From positions 1-64,000 of the forward strand of contig JAFRAB010000032.1 of assembly GCA_017405675.1 (NCBI GenBank): a DNA stretch of 64,000 bases. Reading direction: 5' to 3'. Position 1 is the stretch's first letter, and the number at the start of each line of letters is the position of its first letter. The notes under the pieces are model-generated. The model ran no database searches, was not told where the DNA came from, and saw only the letters and a program-made list of their open reading frames with translations. Of the stretch, positions 25,175 through 35,397 are shown one piece after another. This stretch comes from Erysipelotrichaceae bacterium. GTDB lineage: Bacteria > Bacillota_I > Bacilli_A > Erysipelotrichales > Erysipelotrichaceae. The translations under genes were made by a program, and so were the position numbers.

Positions 25175-26476
25175 ATGGATAAAAATCGCGCATGGAAACT
25201 ATTGGAAGACATCAGCTTTGTCCGCGTTGCCGGAACCAAAGAAGAGCTGAAAGCTGCCAACATCTTAAAGAAAACAGCCGAAAAAGCCGGTGTGCCTGCT
25301 GTTATTGAAGATTTTGAAATAGAAGGTGCTTCAATTTCAGAGGCTACTCTGGAAGTACTGGAACCTGAATACTGCAGTTATCCGGTAATCGGTATTGGCA
25401 AGACTCCTAGCACCAAAAAAGGCGGTGCTGTAGGCGGATTCAAATATCTTGAAAACGTCAAGGACGCCAACCTGACTGATATCAAAGACAAAATCGTTCT
25501 GGTACAGGGACGTGTTATGCCTGACATGATGAAGAAGATTGCTGAAAAAGGTGCTTTAGGTTACATTATGATCGCCGGTGACTTCTATGAAGAAGACAGC
25601 ATCAAGCATGAATTAAGACCTACCAACGCCTTCGGTAAGGAAAATCCTCTTCCTGGCATCAAGATTCATATTGATGATGCTGAGAAACTGGTCAGAAGCA
25701 ACCCTACCAAAGTCAAAATGGTTCTGAAAACCAGAAATACCAAAGGAACATCTCACAACGTTGTAGCTACCATTGAAGGAACAGACCTCAAGGATGAGAT
25801 CATCGCCTTCAGTGCTCACTACGATTCAGTCCCATATTCAAAGGGCAGCTGGGATAATGGTACCGGTTCTGTAACCATCATGGAATTAATGCATTACTTC
25901 AATAAGCACAGACCAAGAAGAACAATGAAGTTCATCTGGTGCGGTTCTGAAGAAATTGGTCTGGTAGGCTCCAGAAAATACTGTGAAGCCCATAAAAATG
26001 AACTGGATAAGTACATCTTCAACATCAATTTCGATATGACAGGTGTAACTCTGGGTTATGAATTTGTCTGCTGCTCCTGTAGTGAAGATACATTACATGC
26101 CATCCAGTATCTGGCTAACATTGAAAACTATCCATTATCAAGTGAATTAGGAACATATTCATCTGACTCCAGCAGCTTTGCCGGAGCTGGTGTTCCAGCC
26201 TGCACATTTGCCAGACTGCAGCCTCGTGGCGGCGCTCAGATCCACAACCATCATGATGACATGACTCATCTGGATCCTGATTCATTCATGATCACCTGCA
26301 ACTTCGTAGCTAAGTTCGCTGATCAGATTGCCAACGCTTCAGTAAATCCAATTCCTAGACGTTTCGCTGAAACTGTTCAGAAGAGACTGGAAGAAATGAA
26401 GAAATGGAGAGGCGAAGACAAGCCGAAGAAGAAAGAGAAAAAGGCTGACAAAGAAGAAAAGAAAGATAAAGAATAA
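25175..26476 (+). CDS. M28-family zinc aminopeptidase
   Basis: 433 residues from ATG at 25175 (AAAGAGG upstream). A PA-like insert (residues about 90-190) precedes the M28 catalytic domain with the usual metal and catalytic residues: SAHYDSVPYSKGSWDNGTGS (His, Asp), CGSEEIGLVGS (Glu-Glu), FDMTG (Asp) and HNHHDDMTH (His). No signal peptide is seen, so it may act inside the cell. The last 25 residues are an unusual Lys/Glu tail (KPKKKEKKADKEEKKDKE). A strong terminator follows. Confidence 0.88.
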   Translation: MDKNRAWKLLEDISFVRVAGTKEELKAANILKKTAEKAGVPAVIEDFEIEGASISEATLEVLEPEYCSYPVIGIGKTPSTKKGGAVGGFKYLENVKDANLTDIKDKIVLVQGRVMPDMMKKIAEKGALGYIMIAGDFYEEDSIKHELRPTNAFGKENPLPGIKIHIDDAEKLVRSNPTKVKMVLKTRNTKGTSHNVVATIEGTDLKDEIIAFSAHYDSVPYSKGSWDNGTGSVTIMELMHYFNKHRPRRTMKFIWCGSEEIGLVGSRKYCEAHKNELDKYIFNINFDMTGVTLGYEFVCCSCSEDTLHAIQYLANIENYPLSSELGTYSSDSSSFAGAGVPACTFARLQPRGGAQIHNHHDDMTHLDPDSFMITCNFVAKFADQIANASVNPIPRRFAETVQKRLEEMKKWRGEDKPKKKEKKADKEEKKDKE

Positions 26477-26485
26477 CAGTAATGA

Positions 26486-26516
26486 ACGGTTATCGTCATG
26501 ATAGCCGTTTTCTTTT
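26486..26516 (+). terminator. Terminator after M28 peptidase gene
   Basis: ACGGTTATC and GATAGCCGT, one G-U pair, 5-base loop, then TTTTCTTTT. Confidence 0.75.
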
Positions 26517-26553
26517 GATTCATATATACTGAAAGTGATACAGGAGGTGCTTT

Positions 26554-27459
26554 ATGAAACCTGTTCCTATACTGATCGATACTGATCCGGGAGTTGATGA
26601 TTTTTTCTGCATTGCCATTGGCTGTGCCTTCAGAGAATTATTTGACTTAAAAGCCATAACTACAATTGGTGGTAATAATACAACAGAGGTTACCACTCAG
26701 AACGCTCTCAACATTCTGAAACTGCTGCATCGTGATGATGTTCCTGTTGCCAAAGGTGCTGACAGTTTTCTTAGCTGCCCCTTCGGCAGGCCGGTAGCTA
26801 AGTTTCATGGTGCCAACGGGTTGGGAAATGTTGAGCTGGAAAAATCAGATAATGATCCTGTTTCCCTCTCTGCCTGCGATATGATATATAAAACAGCTAC
26901 TGAGTGTAGTGGTGATCTGATAGTTGTCACTGTTGGGCCTGAAACAAACCTGGCATTAGCCTTGAATAAATATCCGGACCTGAAAACTCTCATCAAAAAA
27001 ATAGTAGTCATGGGCGGAACGACAACCACTGGAAATATCAGCCCTTATGCAGAAGCTAACATATACAATGATGCGGAAGCAGCTAAAATCGTATTTGCCA
27101 GTGGCATACCAATCGACATGGTTGGCCTCAACGTTACCAGACTGGCACCTCTTAGAAAATCAATATTCAATACTGCCTCTCCTGCCGTACGACCTGAGGT
27201 AAGAAATGTTATGGAAAAACTGATAGAATTCCGCAATGAAGAAGCTATGCATGATGCCATTGCCATCTCTTCCCTCGTTTGTGATGATGTCATTACCTGG
27301 AAGAATTCATATACATATGTCATCGATGGTGACAGTAAAAGAAGAGGTGTAACTGTTACTGACTTTGACGCTGTAACCTGTAATTCCAGAATAGCTGTTG
27401 CCATTGATACTTCTGCTTATTATAGAGTTATCACTGACATGATAAACAATTACTGTTAA
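26554..27459 (+). CDS. Nucleoside hydrolase (inosine-uridine type)
   Basis: 301 residues. The N-terminal calcium and ribose site IDTDPGVDDFFCIAIG is diagnostic of the IUNH family, which hydrolyses the N-glycosidic bond of nucleosides to ribose and base for salvage. Further family features are VVMGGTTTTGNISPYAEANIYND and, near the C-terminus, the base-proximal region MHDAIAISSLV. AGGAGG precedes the ATG. It is flanked by terminators and monocistronic. Substrate preference cannot be told from the sequence. Confidence 0.92.
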   Translation: MKPVPILIDTDPGVDDFFCIAIGCAFRELFDLKAITTIGGNNTTEVTTQNALNILKLLHRDDVPVAKGADSFLSCPFGRPVAKFHGANGLGNVELEKSDNDPVSLSACDMIYKTATECSGDLIVVTVGPETNLALALNKYPDLKTLIKKIVVMGGTTTTGNISPYAEANIYNDAEAAKIVFASGIPIDMVGLNVTRLAPLRKSIFNTASPAVRPEVRNVMEKLIEFRNEEAMHDAIAISSLVCDDVITWKNSYTYVIDGDSKRRGVTVTDFDAVTCNSRIAVAIDTSAYYRVITDMINNYC

Positions 27460-27467
27460 CAGATAAA

Positions 27468-27497
27468 AACGTATCAGATACTGATACGTTATTTATT
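27468..27497 (+). terminator. Terminator after nucleoside hydrolase gene
   Basis: AACGTATCAG-ATA-CTGATACGTT, a 10-bp perfect stem, followed by a short A/T tail (weak T run). Confidence 0.65.
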
Positions 27498-27576
27498 ATC
27501 AGGAGCATTTATATAGTTGTGGCAAAAGAACCATTTTATAATATAATCAGCAATACAATTTGTAAGCGAGGATAAT

Positions 27577-29412
27577 ATGAGAAAAAGAAACAGAATCCAG
27601 TTGCTGGTCGCTCTTATTCTATGTGCCGTCAGCATCATTTCTGCCGGTCTGCTGCAGACCGATTTCGGCCGTGTAACCATGACCGACATTACGCTTGAAA
27701 CAGAAGCAGGCAAACTGACTGCCTATCTGTTCAAGCCTAAAAGCGCTACTGCTGAGAATCCAGCCCCTGCTGTTCTCTGTTCTCACGGCTATCTTAACAA
27801 CCGTGAAATGCAGGACTGTAACTACATTGAGCTGGCACGCCGCGGTTATGTAGTAATATCTCTTGATGACTTCTCACACGGTAACTCAGATGTACCAAAT
27901 GGGCATCAGGACAGTCCTATAGTACAGTCTAATGGTCTGATTGCCTTTATTGAGTACCTTGATTCACTTGACTATGTCGATTCCACCAAGATCGGCGTAA
28001 CCGGTCACTCAATGGGCGGAAGTTACACAATCGTTACCATGACTTATTATTCTGATTTGGAACGTGAAGCCCTCAAAAAAGGTACTAATCCGACTGAAGC
28101 GCATAAGCTGAATAAAATAAATACAGGTGTCATCGTCGGCAACTATCCTACCCGGATGGCTCAGAAGACAAACGGTGAAACATTCCTGTGTCACTGCAAT
28201 GTCATTGGTGCCAAGTATGATGAATTCTTCTTTGAGAATACTGCTGTATTATTAACCAGTGATAATTCCAAAAATCTGGTTTCCAACATTCTTGGTACAC
28301 GTGTTACTGGTGATCTGGAAGAAGGAAAAACATATACAAGCCCAACAAACGGCTATACTGTAACGCTTTATAATCCGGCTCAGTTCCATGCGACCAACCA
28401 CTTCTCTTCAACATGTGTAAAATACCTGCTGGAATCATTTGACAGAACAATGCCTGCTCCAAAGAGCATTCCTTATACCAATCAGGTATGGTTCCTCAAG
28501 GAACTGTGCAACCTGATCGGCCTTATCGGTTTTTTCCTGTTTGTAGTACCGTTTATCGATCTCATGACTCAGATCCCGGTATTCGCTGCAGTCAAGGAAG
28601 AAGTAAAATATTATGAAAAGCCTGCCAAATATGTCAGCAGCAATATCAAAGCCGGGCTTATCAACTGTCTGCTGATCGTTCCGTTAATGCTTATCGGATA
28701 TGTAGCCTTGAAGAACCCTATATGGCCGCAGGATACTACAGGAGGAATTGGCTTATGGTCAACAGGCTGCTCATTGGTAACTCTGTTAATCCTGAAAAAA
28801 GGTTTTGGTAAGCCAATCAAAGGTAACGAAAAAGAATTCGGCAGCTATATTACACTGCCAAAACTGCTTGTAACAATATTACTGAGTGTAATCGTTACTG
28901 TTGCAACCTATTGTCTGTTATTTGCAGCTGATCTTATCAATCAGACTGACTACCGTTTCTGGAGCTTTGATATCAGATCATTCCCGTTAAAGAAAATATG
29001 GGTAGCAATCAGATACATCCCATTATATGTAGGTTATTACATTGTTCAGTCAATCGCCGTAAAGAGATCAACATTCAGAAAGCAGTCTGAACTGATGCAG
29101 ATTTTAACCTGTGGCCTGTTCAATATGCTGGCTCCAGCTCTTATGCTGATAATCACCTATGCTCCTACCCCACTGTTGCAGGCAACAACCTGGGTAGCAT
29201 TATTCTCAAAAGTCGGCATAGCTATGGTTGCTTCAGTGTTCGCGCTGATTCCAATCCTGCTGCTGCCAATAGTGCCAATAATGTTCATTACAGCTGCGAT
29301 TGCGGTCAGAAGCTACCGCTTAACCGGAAACCTGTATATTGCTGCCATAGTTAATACCTTATTAATAGTAATGATAACTGTAGCAAACACATCATTCAGT
29401 TTCCCTTACTAG
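27577..29412 (+). CDS. Alpha/beta hydrolase with C-terminal membrane domain
   Basis: 611 residues. One N-terminal membrane segment (about 8-26) is followed by an outside-facing alpha/beta hydrolase domain: SHGYLNNREMQDCNYIELARRGYVV, nucleophile elbow GHSMGG (about 147-152), and a probable catalytic His in FHATNHFSS. From about residue 305 the protein has seven or eight hydrophobic segments. Such hydrolase-membrane fusions occur in Bacillota, but their substrates are unknown. Esterase or lipid-related activity is plausible but inferred. Monocistronic with a strong terminator. Confidence 0.8.
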   Translation: MRKRNRIQLLVALILCAVSIISAGLLQTDFGRVTMTDITLETEAGKLTAYLFKPKSATAENPAPAVLCSHGYLNNREMQDCNYIELARRGYVVISLDDFSHGNSDVPNGHQDSPIVQSNGLIAFIEYLDSLDYVDSTKIGVTGHSMGGSYTIVTMTYYSDLEREALKKGTNPTEAHKLNKINTGVIVGNYPTRMAQKTNGETFLCHCNVIGAKYDEFFFENTAVLLTSDNSKNLVSNILGTRVTGDLEEGKTYTSPTNGYTVTLYNPAQFHATNHFSSTCVKYLLESFDRTMPAPKSIPYTNQVWFLKELCNLIGLIGFFLFVVPFIDLMTQIPVFAAVKEEVKYYEKPAKYVSSNIKAGLINCLLIVPLMLIGYVALKNPIWPQDTTGGIGLWSTGCSLVTLLILKKGFGKPIKGNEKEFGSYITLPKLLVTILLSVIVTVATYCLLFAADLINQTDYRFWSFDIRSFPLKKIWVAIRYIPLYVGYYIVQSIAVKRSTFRKQSELMQILTCGLFNMLAPALMLIITYAPTPLLQATTWVALFSKVGIAMVASVFALIPILLLPIVPIMFITAAIAVRSYRLTGNLYIAAIVNTLLIVMITVANTSFSFPY

Positions 29413-29424
29413 AAACAGAAAAAG

Positions 29425-29458
29425 CTCCTGTGGTAAATAGATCCATAGGAGTTTTTTT
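29425..29458 (+). terminator. Terminator after hydrolase gene
   Basis: CTCCTGTGG/CCATAGGAG stem with an 8-base loop followed by seven T residues. Confidence 0.8.
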
Positions 29459-29534
29459 GTGGCTCTTCCCTTTCGGAATAAAACGAGTGTTTCATTACAG
29501 ATAAAACAATTGATTTATCCGAGGTTATGATTTA

Positions 29535-29575
29535 TTGACAGTATTCCTTACAGAATATATAATAACATGTGTTAT
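29535..29575 (+). promoter_or_regulatory. Promoter and operator of the TetR-CPBP operon
   Basis: TTGACA (29535-29540), 17-base spacer, TATAAT (29558-29563). The inverted repeat ATAACA-TG-TGTTAT at 29562-29575 overlaps the -10, an ideal place for the TetR protein encoded next to repress its own transcription. Confidence 0.7.
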
Positions 29576-29591
29576 ACTATTTGGAGAAAAT

Positions 29592-30158
29592 ATGCCAAAG
29601 AAACCTACAACAACCAGAGAAGAAATGATTGAAGGTGCTTTCCAGCTTGTAAGAAAGGAAGGCTTTTCGGCATTAACTGCCCGAAGGCTGGCTGAAGAAC
29701 TGAACTGCTCCACACAGCCAATCATGTATCAGTTTCCGGATCTTAATGTTTTGAAAGAAGCTGTTTATAAAAGAGCTGATATTTTTCATACTGAATATAT
29801 TCTGGAAGATAATGATTTCCTGGAAATTGGACTAAGGTATATAAGATTTGCCAGTGAAGAGACCAATCTGTTTCGCCTTCTCTTTCAAACCGGACGTTAT
29901 GACGGCTTCAGTATCAGTCAGCTGACTCATGAAACAGTTGATAACTCAATAGTAGATGCAGCTTCCAGAGATCTGGAAATGAACGAAAAAGACACTTTAG
30001 ATGCCTTTGAAGTACTGTTTGCCATGGTCCATGGCTATGCCAGTCTTATTGCTAACAATGCTTTGGAATATGATCCTGATTCGTTAAGGGTATCACTGGC
30101 CAGGGTGGCTGAAGGTCTTATAAGGAAGGAACAATATTTTAGGGGGAGATTATTATGA
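29592..30158 (+). CDS. TetR-family regulator
   Basis: 188 residues from ATG at 29592 (GGAG five bases upstream); the longer TTG frame begins in the -35 box and is excluded. The N-terminal HTH is typical: TREEMIEGAFQLVRKEGFSALTARRLAEELNCSTQPIMYQFPDL. The C-terminal ligand-binding part resembles a TetR_C type (FRLLFQTGRYDG). It is coupled by ATGA overlap to the CPBP protease gene, which it probably regulates together with itself. Confidence 0.9.
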   Translation: MPKKPTTTREEMIEGAFQLVRKEGFSALTARRLAEELNCSTQPIMYQFPDLNVLKEAVYKRADIFHTEYILEDNDFLEIGLRYIRFASEETNLFRLLFQTGRYDGFSISQLTHETVDNSIVDAASRDLEMNEKDTLDAFEVLFAMVHGYASLIANNALEYDPDSLRVSLARVAEGLIRKEQYFRGRLL

Positions 30159-30838
30159 GCAATTCATTATTAAAAAATAAGGGTGCAGTTATCACATTAA
30201 TTGGGATAGTTGTGATGACAGTGTTAATCGTTGTAAAAATGTTCATGCCGGAATCAGTTTTTTCAGGATATGCAATGATATTCGGTATCGCAGTATTCTT
30301 TATTGTCGAAGCCGTTGAAAAAACACCTGATGATGAATCAGGGATACGTTTCAGTACCATCATTACTGATCTCAGAAAACCGCAGGTACTGTTCTGGGTA
30401 CTGTTACCGGTATTTATCACAATAATACAGATGGTTTGCGGTAAGCTGTTTTGTGAAGCATCATACAGAAAATATATTGAGCACGTCATCGGCAGAACAA
30501 GTCTGGAAATGGACTTCAGTAATTTTATAAAATGGATTGGAATCAGCATGATTACTGTTCTGGGTGAAGAAATAGCTTTCCGCGGATTCCTGTTAGGAAA
30601 AGGAAAAAAGGTGTTGCCTGCCTGGATCTGTATGATTGGATCAGCAATTCTGTTTGCATTAGGTCATATGGCAACAGGCAATACCGCTATAGTATTATTC
30701 GATTTATTCGGAATCTTCGTTGATGCCATAATGTATGCTATAGCATATAACAAATCCGAAAACTGCATTATCAGCTATATTCCGCATTGTCTGAACAATA
30801 TTCTTGGTTTGTTGCTGGTAAGAGCACTGTTTATGTAA
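30155..30838 (+). CDS. CPBP-family intramembrane metalloprotease
   Basis: 227 residues with about six hydrophobic segments and the CPBP (Abi, type II CAAX protease-like) motifs: EEIAFRGFLLG (EExxxR, about 142), FALGHM (His) and PHCLNNILG (His/Asn). Such proteins cleave within or near the membrane; in Bacillota many protect against bacteriocins or process peptides. It is translationally coupled to the TetR gene, so it is likely induced by a small ligand. Confidence 0.88.
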   Translation: MSNSLLKNKGAVITLIGIVVMTVLIVVKMFMPESVFSGYAMIFGIAVFFIVEAVEKTPDDESGIRFSTIITDLRKPQVLFWVLLPVFITIIQMVCGKLFCEASYRKYIEHVIGRTSLEMDFSNFIKWIGISMITVLGEEIAFRGFLLGKGKKVLPAWICMIGSAILFALGHMATGNTAIVLFDLFGIFVDAIMYAIAYNKSENCIISYIPHCLNNILGLLLVRALFM

Positions 30839-30861
30839 ATTTGAATAAAATATATCTTAAG

Positions 30862-30894
30862 CAGAATACCATCTGATTGGTATTCTGTTTTTTT
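30862..30894 (+). terminator. Terminator after the TetR-CPBP operon
   Basis: CAGAATACC/GGTATTCTG stem with an 8-base loop and seven T residues. Confidence 0.85.
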
Positions 30895-30911
30895 ATATAA
30901 AATCAAAGTAC

Positions 30912-30944
30912 AAAAAAAGCTGCTTTTACTGAGAAAACGCAGCT
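30912..30944 (-). terminator. Terminator of tmRNA
   Basis: On the minus strand AGCTGC-G-TTTT pairs with AAAA-GCAGCT, followed by seven T residues, 12 bases after the tmRNA 3' end. Confidence 0.8.
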
Positions 30945-30955
30945 GATTTTGTTAT

Positions 30956-31307
30956 TGGTGGAGATGAGGGGAATCGAACCCCTGTCCAAAACGTGTCCCA
31001 CATTCAGAAACCTACAGTTTAGTTCGCCAACTTGAACAGGTATCTATCTGGCGAACACCGAATAATACCTGTTTTGCTGATGAATTTCATTCCGGTTTAT
31101 CAGCATCATCGGAACTGATCCTCTGTCTTTGACACCACTCTTAAACCCAGAGGAGCGATAAAAGGTGACGGCTGCGAGCCTAGAGACGGCTACTAAGCAG
31201 CAAATGAATATTGACGATTGTCGTTTATTTTTAGGTTTTATTCTTGAGGTGAATAACTCCACTGCATTCCGAATCCAACATCGCCCTGTCGAAACCAAGA
31301 CATCCCC
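30956..31307 (-). ncRNA. ssrA: tmRNA (SsrA)
   Basis: 352 bases. The 5' end GGGGATGTCTTGGTTTCGAC and the 3' T-arm and acceptor (GGTTCGAAC-like GGGATTC... ending in CATCTCCACCA) form the tRNA-like domain. The tag reading frame ends at a TAG at 31193-31195; its last residues are KINDNRQYSFAA, with the protease-directing AA end but FAA instead of the common LAA. Pseudoknot-rich sequence follows. It frees stalled ribosomes together with SmpB, encoded at 44304. Confidence 0.95.
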
Positions 31308-31318
31308 ATTGGAACTTC

Positions 31319-31347
31319 ATTTTAATATGAACTTGTCAAACAGTCAA
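31319..31347 (-). promoter_or_regulatory. Promoter of tmRNA
   Basis: TTGACT and TAAAAT on the minus strand with a 17-base spacer, ending 11 bases upstream of the tmRNA 5' end. Confidence 0.7.
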
Positions 31348-31381
31348 GTTGTCATTAATGAGGCAATCCTGACACTTCATT

Positions 31382-31972
31382 TTATCCATCTATGGATTTT
31401 GCCTTTTTTCTCTTATATCCAAGTTCAGACAGTTTCTGATATACCAGATGCAGAGGCAGACCCATGACAGTATAGAAGCTTCCTTCTATTCTGCTGATGT
31501 AAACACCTGCCCATCCCTGAATGGCATACCGTCCTGCCTTATCATAAGGCTCATCAGTAAGTACATACTCCTTGATTTCCTTTTCAGGAATATCGATGAA
31601 ATGAACATGTGCCACATCACAGTCCACATATTCTTCATCTTTGCTTACAACGGCCAGAGCCGTAACAACTCTGTGTGAACGGTCTGAGATCAGTCTGATC
31701 ATTTCTTCAGCTTCACTTTTACTATGTGGTTTCCCCAGGATTCTGCCGTCAACTTCAACTATGGTATCACTGCCAATTACCAGACATTGCGGATTGCTGT
31801 TTAAAACATCCAGAGCTTTTTTTCTGGCTATTTCCATGATTCGTTTTTCAATGCTGAGGCTTTCATCCATGGTCTCATCGATGTTGCTTACATCAATATC
31901 AAAATCCATTCCCAGCATTTCCATAATTTCCTTACGGCGTGGTGATGCTGATGCCAGTATGATCTTTTTCAT
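31382..31972 (-). CDS. maf: Maf-type nucleotide pyrophosphatase
   Basis: 196 residues: N-terminal LASASPRRKEIMEMLG, then GSDTIVEVDGRILGKP with the catalytic Asp, and YAIQGWAGVYISRIEGSFYTVMGLP near the C-terminus. Maf proteins hydrolyse non-canonical or modified NTPs and affect septation. It begins one base after the stop of uvrB and ends the six-gene run that starts at ftsE. In Bacillota maf is often near cell-division genes. Confidence 0.93.
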   Translation of the reverse strand: MKKIILASASPRRKEIMEMLGMDFDIDVSNIDETMDESLSIEKRIMEIARKKALDVLNSNPQCLVIGSDTIVEVDGRILGKPHSKSEAEEMIRLISDRSHRVVTALAVVSKDEEYVDCDVAHVHFIDIPEKEIKEYVLTDEPYDKAGRYAIQGWAGVYISRIEGSFYTVMGLPLHLVYQKLSELGYKRKKAKSIDG

Positions 31973-31973
31973 C

Positions 31974-33947
31974 CTAATTCGCCTTTAACTCCATAATCAT
32001 GTCTCTTAATTCAGCAGCTCTTTCGAAGTCCAGAATTCTGGCTGCTTCACGCATCTCCTTCTCCAGTCTCTTAATAAGTTCTTCCTGCTCTCTGGCATTC
32101 TTTCTGATCTTCTTGGACATGTATTTCATAGCCATTTCATGAGTTTCTCTGGAGTGAATTGCTTCTCTGATTTCCTTACGGATAGTTGTTGGAACAATGC
32201 CGTGTTCAGCATTGAATTTTTCCTGAATAGCTCTTCTTCTATTGGTTTCATCAATAGCCTTCTGCATGGAATCAGTGATGATATCACCATACATGATAAC
32301 TGTACCATCAACGTTACGTGCAGCACGGCCGATTGTCTGAATCAAGCTTCTTTCACTTCTGAGGAATCCTTCTTTATCGGCATCCAGAATAGCGATCAGT
32401 GAAACTTCCGGAATATCAAGGCCTTCTCTTAAAAGGTTAATACCGACAAGAACATCAAATTTTCCCTTTCTGAGATCGCGGATGATTTCTGTTCTTTCCA
32501 GAGTCTTGGTTTCATGATGCAGATAAGCCACATTGAAACCCTGCCCCTGCAGATATCTTGTTAGTTCCTCTGCCATGCGGACAGTCAGTGTTGTTACCAG
32601 AGTTCTCTCGTTCTTTTTTACTCTTTCAGATATTTCATAGATCAGATCATCGATCTGACCTTTTGTTTTTCTGACTTCTATCTTTGGGTCCAGCAATCCC
32701 GTTGGACGAATGATCTGTTCAATGACATGATTGTCAACTTTTTCCAGCTCATAGTTACCCGGTGTTGCCGAAACAAATATTACCTGATTGATCAGGCTCT
32801 CAAATTCGTTAAAACGTAATGGTCTGTTATCCAGAGCACTTGGCAGTCTGAAGCCATATTCAACCAGAGTCTCTTTACGACTGCGGTCCCCGTTATACAT
32901 GCCTCTCACCTGTGGAACGGTAACATGAGATTCATCTATTACCAGCAGATAATCTTCAGGGAAGTAATCAAACAGCGTAAAGGATCTGGTTCCCGGAGCT
33001 CTGAATTCCAGATGTCTGGAATAGTTTTCAATACCAGGGCAGCTACCGAATTCTCTTAAGGCTTCCAGGTCATAAGTGCATCTCTGCTCCAGGCGTTCTC
33101 TTTCCAGAGGCTTGTTATTGTCTTCAAAGTACTGAAGTCTGTCTTTCAGTTCTGCCTCGATATTATCACAGGCTTTATTGATATCATCCTGATTGCGGGC
33201 GTAACCGGTAGCCGGGAATATGTTATATACAGTGTATGAATTTAGAGTATTGCCGGTAATAGTATCTATTTCCGTAATACGGTCAATTTCATCGTCGAAC
33301 AGCTCAACACGCAGAATAAACTGATCAGTATAACCAAGAGAAATGTCTATGACATCTCCTCTTACTCGGAAAGTTCCTCTCTTCAAATCGAGGTCATTAC
33401 GGCTGTACTGTCTGTTTACCAGCATACGCAGTAATTCCTGACGTCCTACCTTCTGACCTGTCTTTATGGTAAAGAACATGTCCTTATACTGCTGAGGATC
33501 ACTTGAAGCGTAAATGCAGGCAACTGAAGCCACAATAATAGTATCGCGATGTTCCAATACCGCATTACAGGCAGCCAGACGTAACATGTCCAGCTCATCG
33601 TTGATCATGGCGTTCTTTTCAATATATGTATCAGATTTTGGAATGTAGGCTTCCGGCTGATAATAATCGAAGTTGGACACGAAATACTCTACATGGTTTT
33701 CGGGGAACAGTTCCTTGAATTCGCTGTAAAGCTGACCTGCAAGGGTCTTATTATGAACAAAAACCAAAGTAGGTTTATTTACTTTGGCTATTACATTCGC
33801 AATGGTAAAAGTCTTACCGGTACCGGTAGCGCCAAGTAAAACCTGACATTTTTCCTTATTTTCCAGGCCGGCAACCAGGGCGTCTATGGCACCAGGCTGG
33901 TCACCTTTAGGCTGGAATGAGGAAACAAGATGAAACATCTCGTTCAT
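31974..33947 (-). CDS. uvrB: Excinuclease ABC subunit B
   Basis: 657 residues, full length for UvrB, the damage-verifying helicase-like subunit of nucleotide excision repair. Walker A GATGTGKT (about 38), the beta-hairpin region [17 protein letters not shown], helicase motifs DESHV and QTIGRAARN, and the C-terminal UVR motif ([24 protein letters not shown]). It begins one base after ctp ends. uvrA is not in the window. Confidence 0.97.
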   Translation of the reverse strand: MNEMFHLVSSFQPKGDQPGAIDALVAGLENKEKCQVLLGATGTGKTFTIANVIAKVNKPTLVFVHNKTLAGQLYSEFKELFPENHVEYFVSNFDYYQPEAYIPKSDTYIEKNAMINDELDMLRLAACNAVLEHRDTIIVASVACIYASSDPQQYKDMFFTIKTGQKVGRQELLRMLVNRQYSRNDLDLKRGTFRVRGDVIDISLGYTDQFILRVELFDDEIDRITEIDTITGNTLNSYTVYNIFPATGYARNQDDINKACDNIEAELKDRLQYFEDNNKPLERERLEQRCTYDLEALREFGSCPGIENYSRHLEFRAPGTRSFTLFDYFPEDYLLVIDESHVTVPQVRGMYNGDRSRKETLVEYGFRLPSALDNRPLRFNEFESLINQVIFVSATPGNYELEKVDNHVIEQIIRPTGLLDPKIEVRKTKGQIDDLIYEISERVKKNERTLVTTLTVRMAEELTRYLQGQGFNVAYLHHETKTLERTEIIRDLRKGKFDVLVGINLLREGLDIPEVSLIAILDADKEGFLRSERSLIQTIGRAARNVDGTVIMYGDIITDSMQKAIDETNRRRAIQEKFNAEHGIVPTTIRKEIREAIHSRETHEMAMKYMSKKIRKNAREQEELIKRLEKEMREAARILDFERAAELRDMIMELKAN

Positions 33948-33948
33948 A

Positions 33949-35397
33949 TTACTCCCTTACAAGCTCCATGGCTTTATCCATCTGCACATCGTATTTTGCT
34001 CTGTTAGTATTCCATTCAAAGACAACCTTTGTATCGATTACCGTAGCAGTCTTTTTATCAATCTTTCCGTCAGCCGTAAGTCCGTTATCACTCTGGAATT
34101 TCATTACAGCCTGTCTGGTTGCTTCTGAAAAATATCCATCCTGACGATCAGGATTGTATCCCAGGAAGTCAAGCATTGACTGTGCAGCGGCAACTTTGCT
34201 GCTGACCTCATCATATTCGTATACTTCCCCGTCATCGAAATTAAGATATGGCATATACAGGGCATCATGAAGTCTGATTTCGTAGTCAGGTGTAATACCC
34301 TTGCCGTTTATAAAGACACCGTTACCTGATTTCCAGATGACATCAGTATATTTTATGGCACTTCCGTCTCTGAACATTTTCTGCAGCTGAGCCAGTCCCT
34401 TACCGTAACTGGTAGTTCCAACGGTCACAGCACCGCAGTTTTCCTTTAAGGCCATTGTAAATACTTCTGAACAGCTGGCTGAACTTTCATTGATCAGAAT
34501 GACGATTTTATCATAACTGATTTTCTGTGAATTCTTGACTTTATCAATGATCTGACGGCCGTCGCGGTCTTCTTCAACCATAACGATCTCTCCGTTATTC
34601 ATGAAGTAAGCACACATCTTATCCAAGGTCTGAGCATAGCCGCCACCGTTGTTTCTTAAATCTATAATGTATCTTGTGACATTATTGTCTTCCAGATATT
34701 TCAGGTGTTCTCCCAGTTCCTCGCTTGTCTGATCGCCAAAGGAACTGATACGTAATACTCCTATACCATCTCTGACTTCTGATGAAACCGTTGTTCCGAT
34801 AACAGCTCTTATGGCAGTAAGTTCTACCGGTTTACCCATTCTGTCGATCGAAATACTGACACTTGTACCTATCTGGCCTCTTACAAGATTAGCTACATAA
34901 TCAACAGAGCTTTCTCTGCAGCTGACACCATCAACTGCCGTGATAATATCACCTTCCTGGATACCGGCTTTTTCGGCCGGAGAATCTCTCAGGACTTCCA
35001 GAACCAATATCTGGCCATCAAGTTCAGTATAACGTATACCGATACCAACGATATTACTTTCAAGAGAACCGTTGAACTGCCGGACTTCTTCCGGAGTCAT
35101 GTAATCGGTATGAATGTCTCCTTGGGCATCAACCATTCCGTTTATCGCATCATCGATCAGTTTGCTGCGGTAGTCTTCACTGTCTTCACCGTAATAGAAA
35201 TCCTTTGCCAGGATATCATATACAGCCTGCAGAGTATTCATACGGGAATCATTGCTGCTGGAAGGCGTGCTGCTGTTTCCTGCAAATCTTCCCACTCCGT
35301 AACCAATGACAAAAGTAATCGTCACGGCCAAGGCCAGAAAAACGATTACCAGTATGAGTTTCAGAGTTGCATTTGATCTAGTTGTTTTATAATCCAT
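33949..35397 (-). CDS. ctpA: C-terminal processing (S41) peptidase, membrane-anchored
   Basis: 482 residues: one N-terminal membrane anchor ([23 protein letters not shown]), a PDZ domain ([21 protein letters not shown]...[14 protein letters not shown]), and the S41 catalytic domain with Ser in [11 protein letters not shown] and Lys in [13 protein letters not shown]-terminal peptidoglycan-binding domain ([19 protein letters not shown]) follows. CtpA-type proteases cut envelope proteins outside the membrane. It abuts the M23 gene (shared base at 35397), as in many Bacillota, where Ctp may regulate the wall hydrolase. Confidence 0.93.
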   Translation of the reverse strand: MDYKTTRSNATLKLILVIVFLALAVTITFVIGYGVGRFAGNSSTPSSSNDSRMNTLQAVYDILAKDFYYGEDSEDYRSKLIDDAINGMVDAQGDIHTDYMTPEEVRQFNGSLESNIVGIGIRYTELDGQILVLEVLRDSPAEKAGIQEGDIITAVDGVSCRESSVDYVANLVRGQIGTSVSISIDRMGKPVELTAIRAVIGTTVSSEVRDGIGVLRISSFGDQTSEELGEHLKYLEDNNVTRYIIDLRNNGGGYAQTLDKMCAYFMNNGEIVMVEEDRDGRQIIDKVKNSQKISYDKIVILINESSASCSEVFTMALKENCGAVTVGTTSYGKGLAQLQKMFRDGSAIKYTDVIWKSGNGVFINGKGITPDYEIRLHDALYMPYLNFDDGEVYEYDEVSSKVAAAQSMLDFLGYNPDRQDGYFSEATRQAVMKFQSDNGLTADGKIDKKTATVIDTKVVFEWNTNRAKYDVQMDKAMELVRE

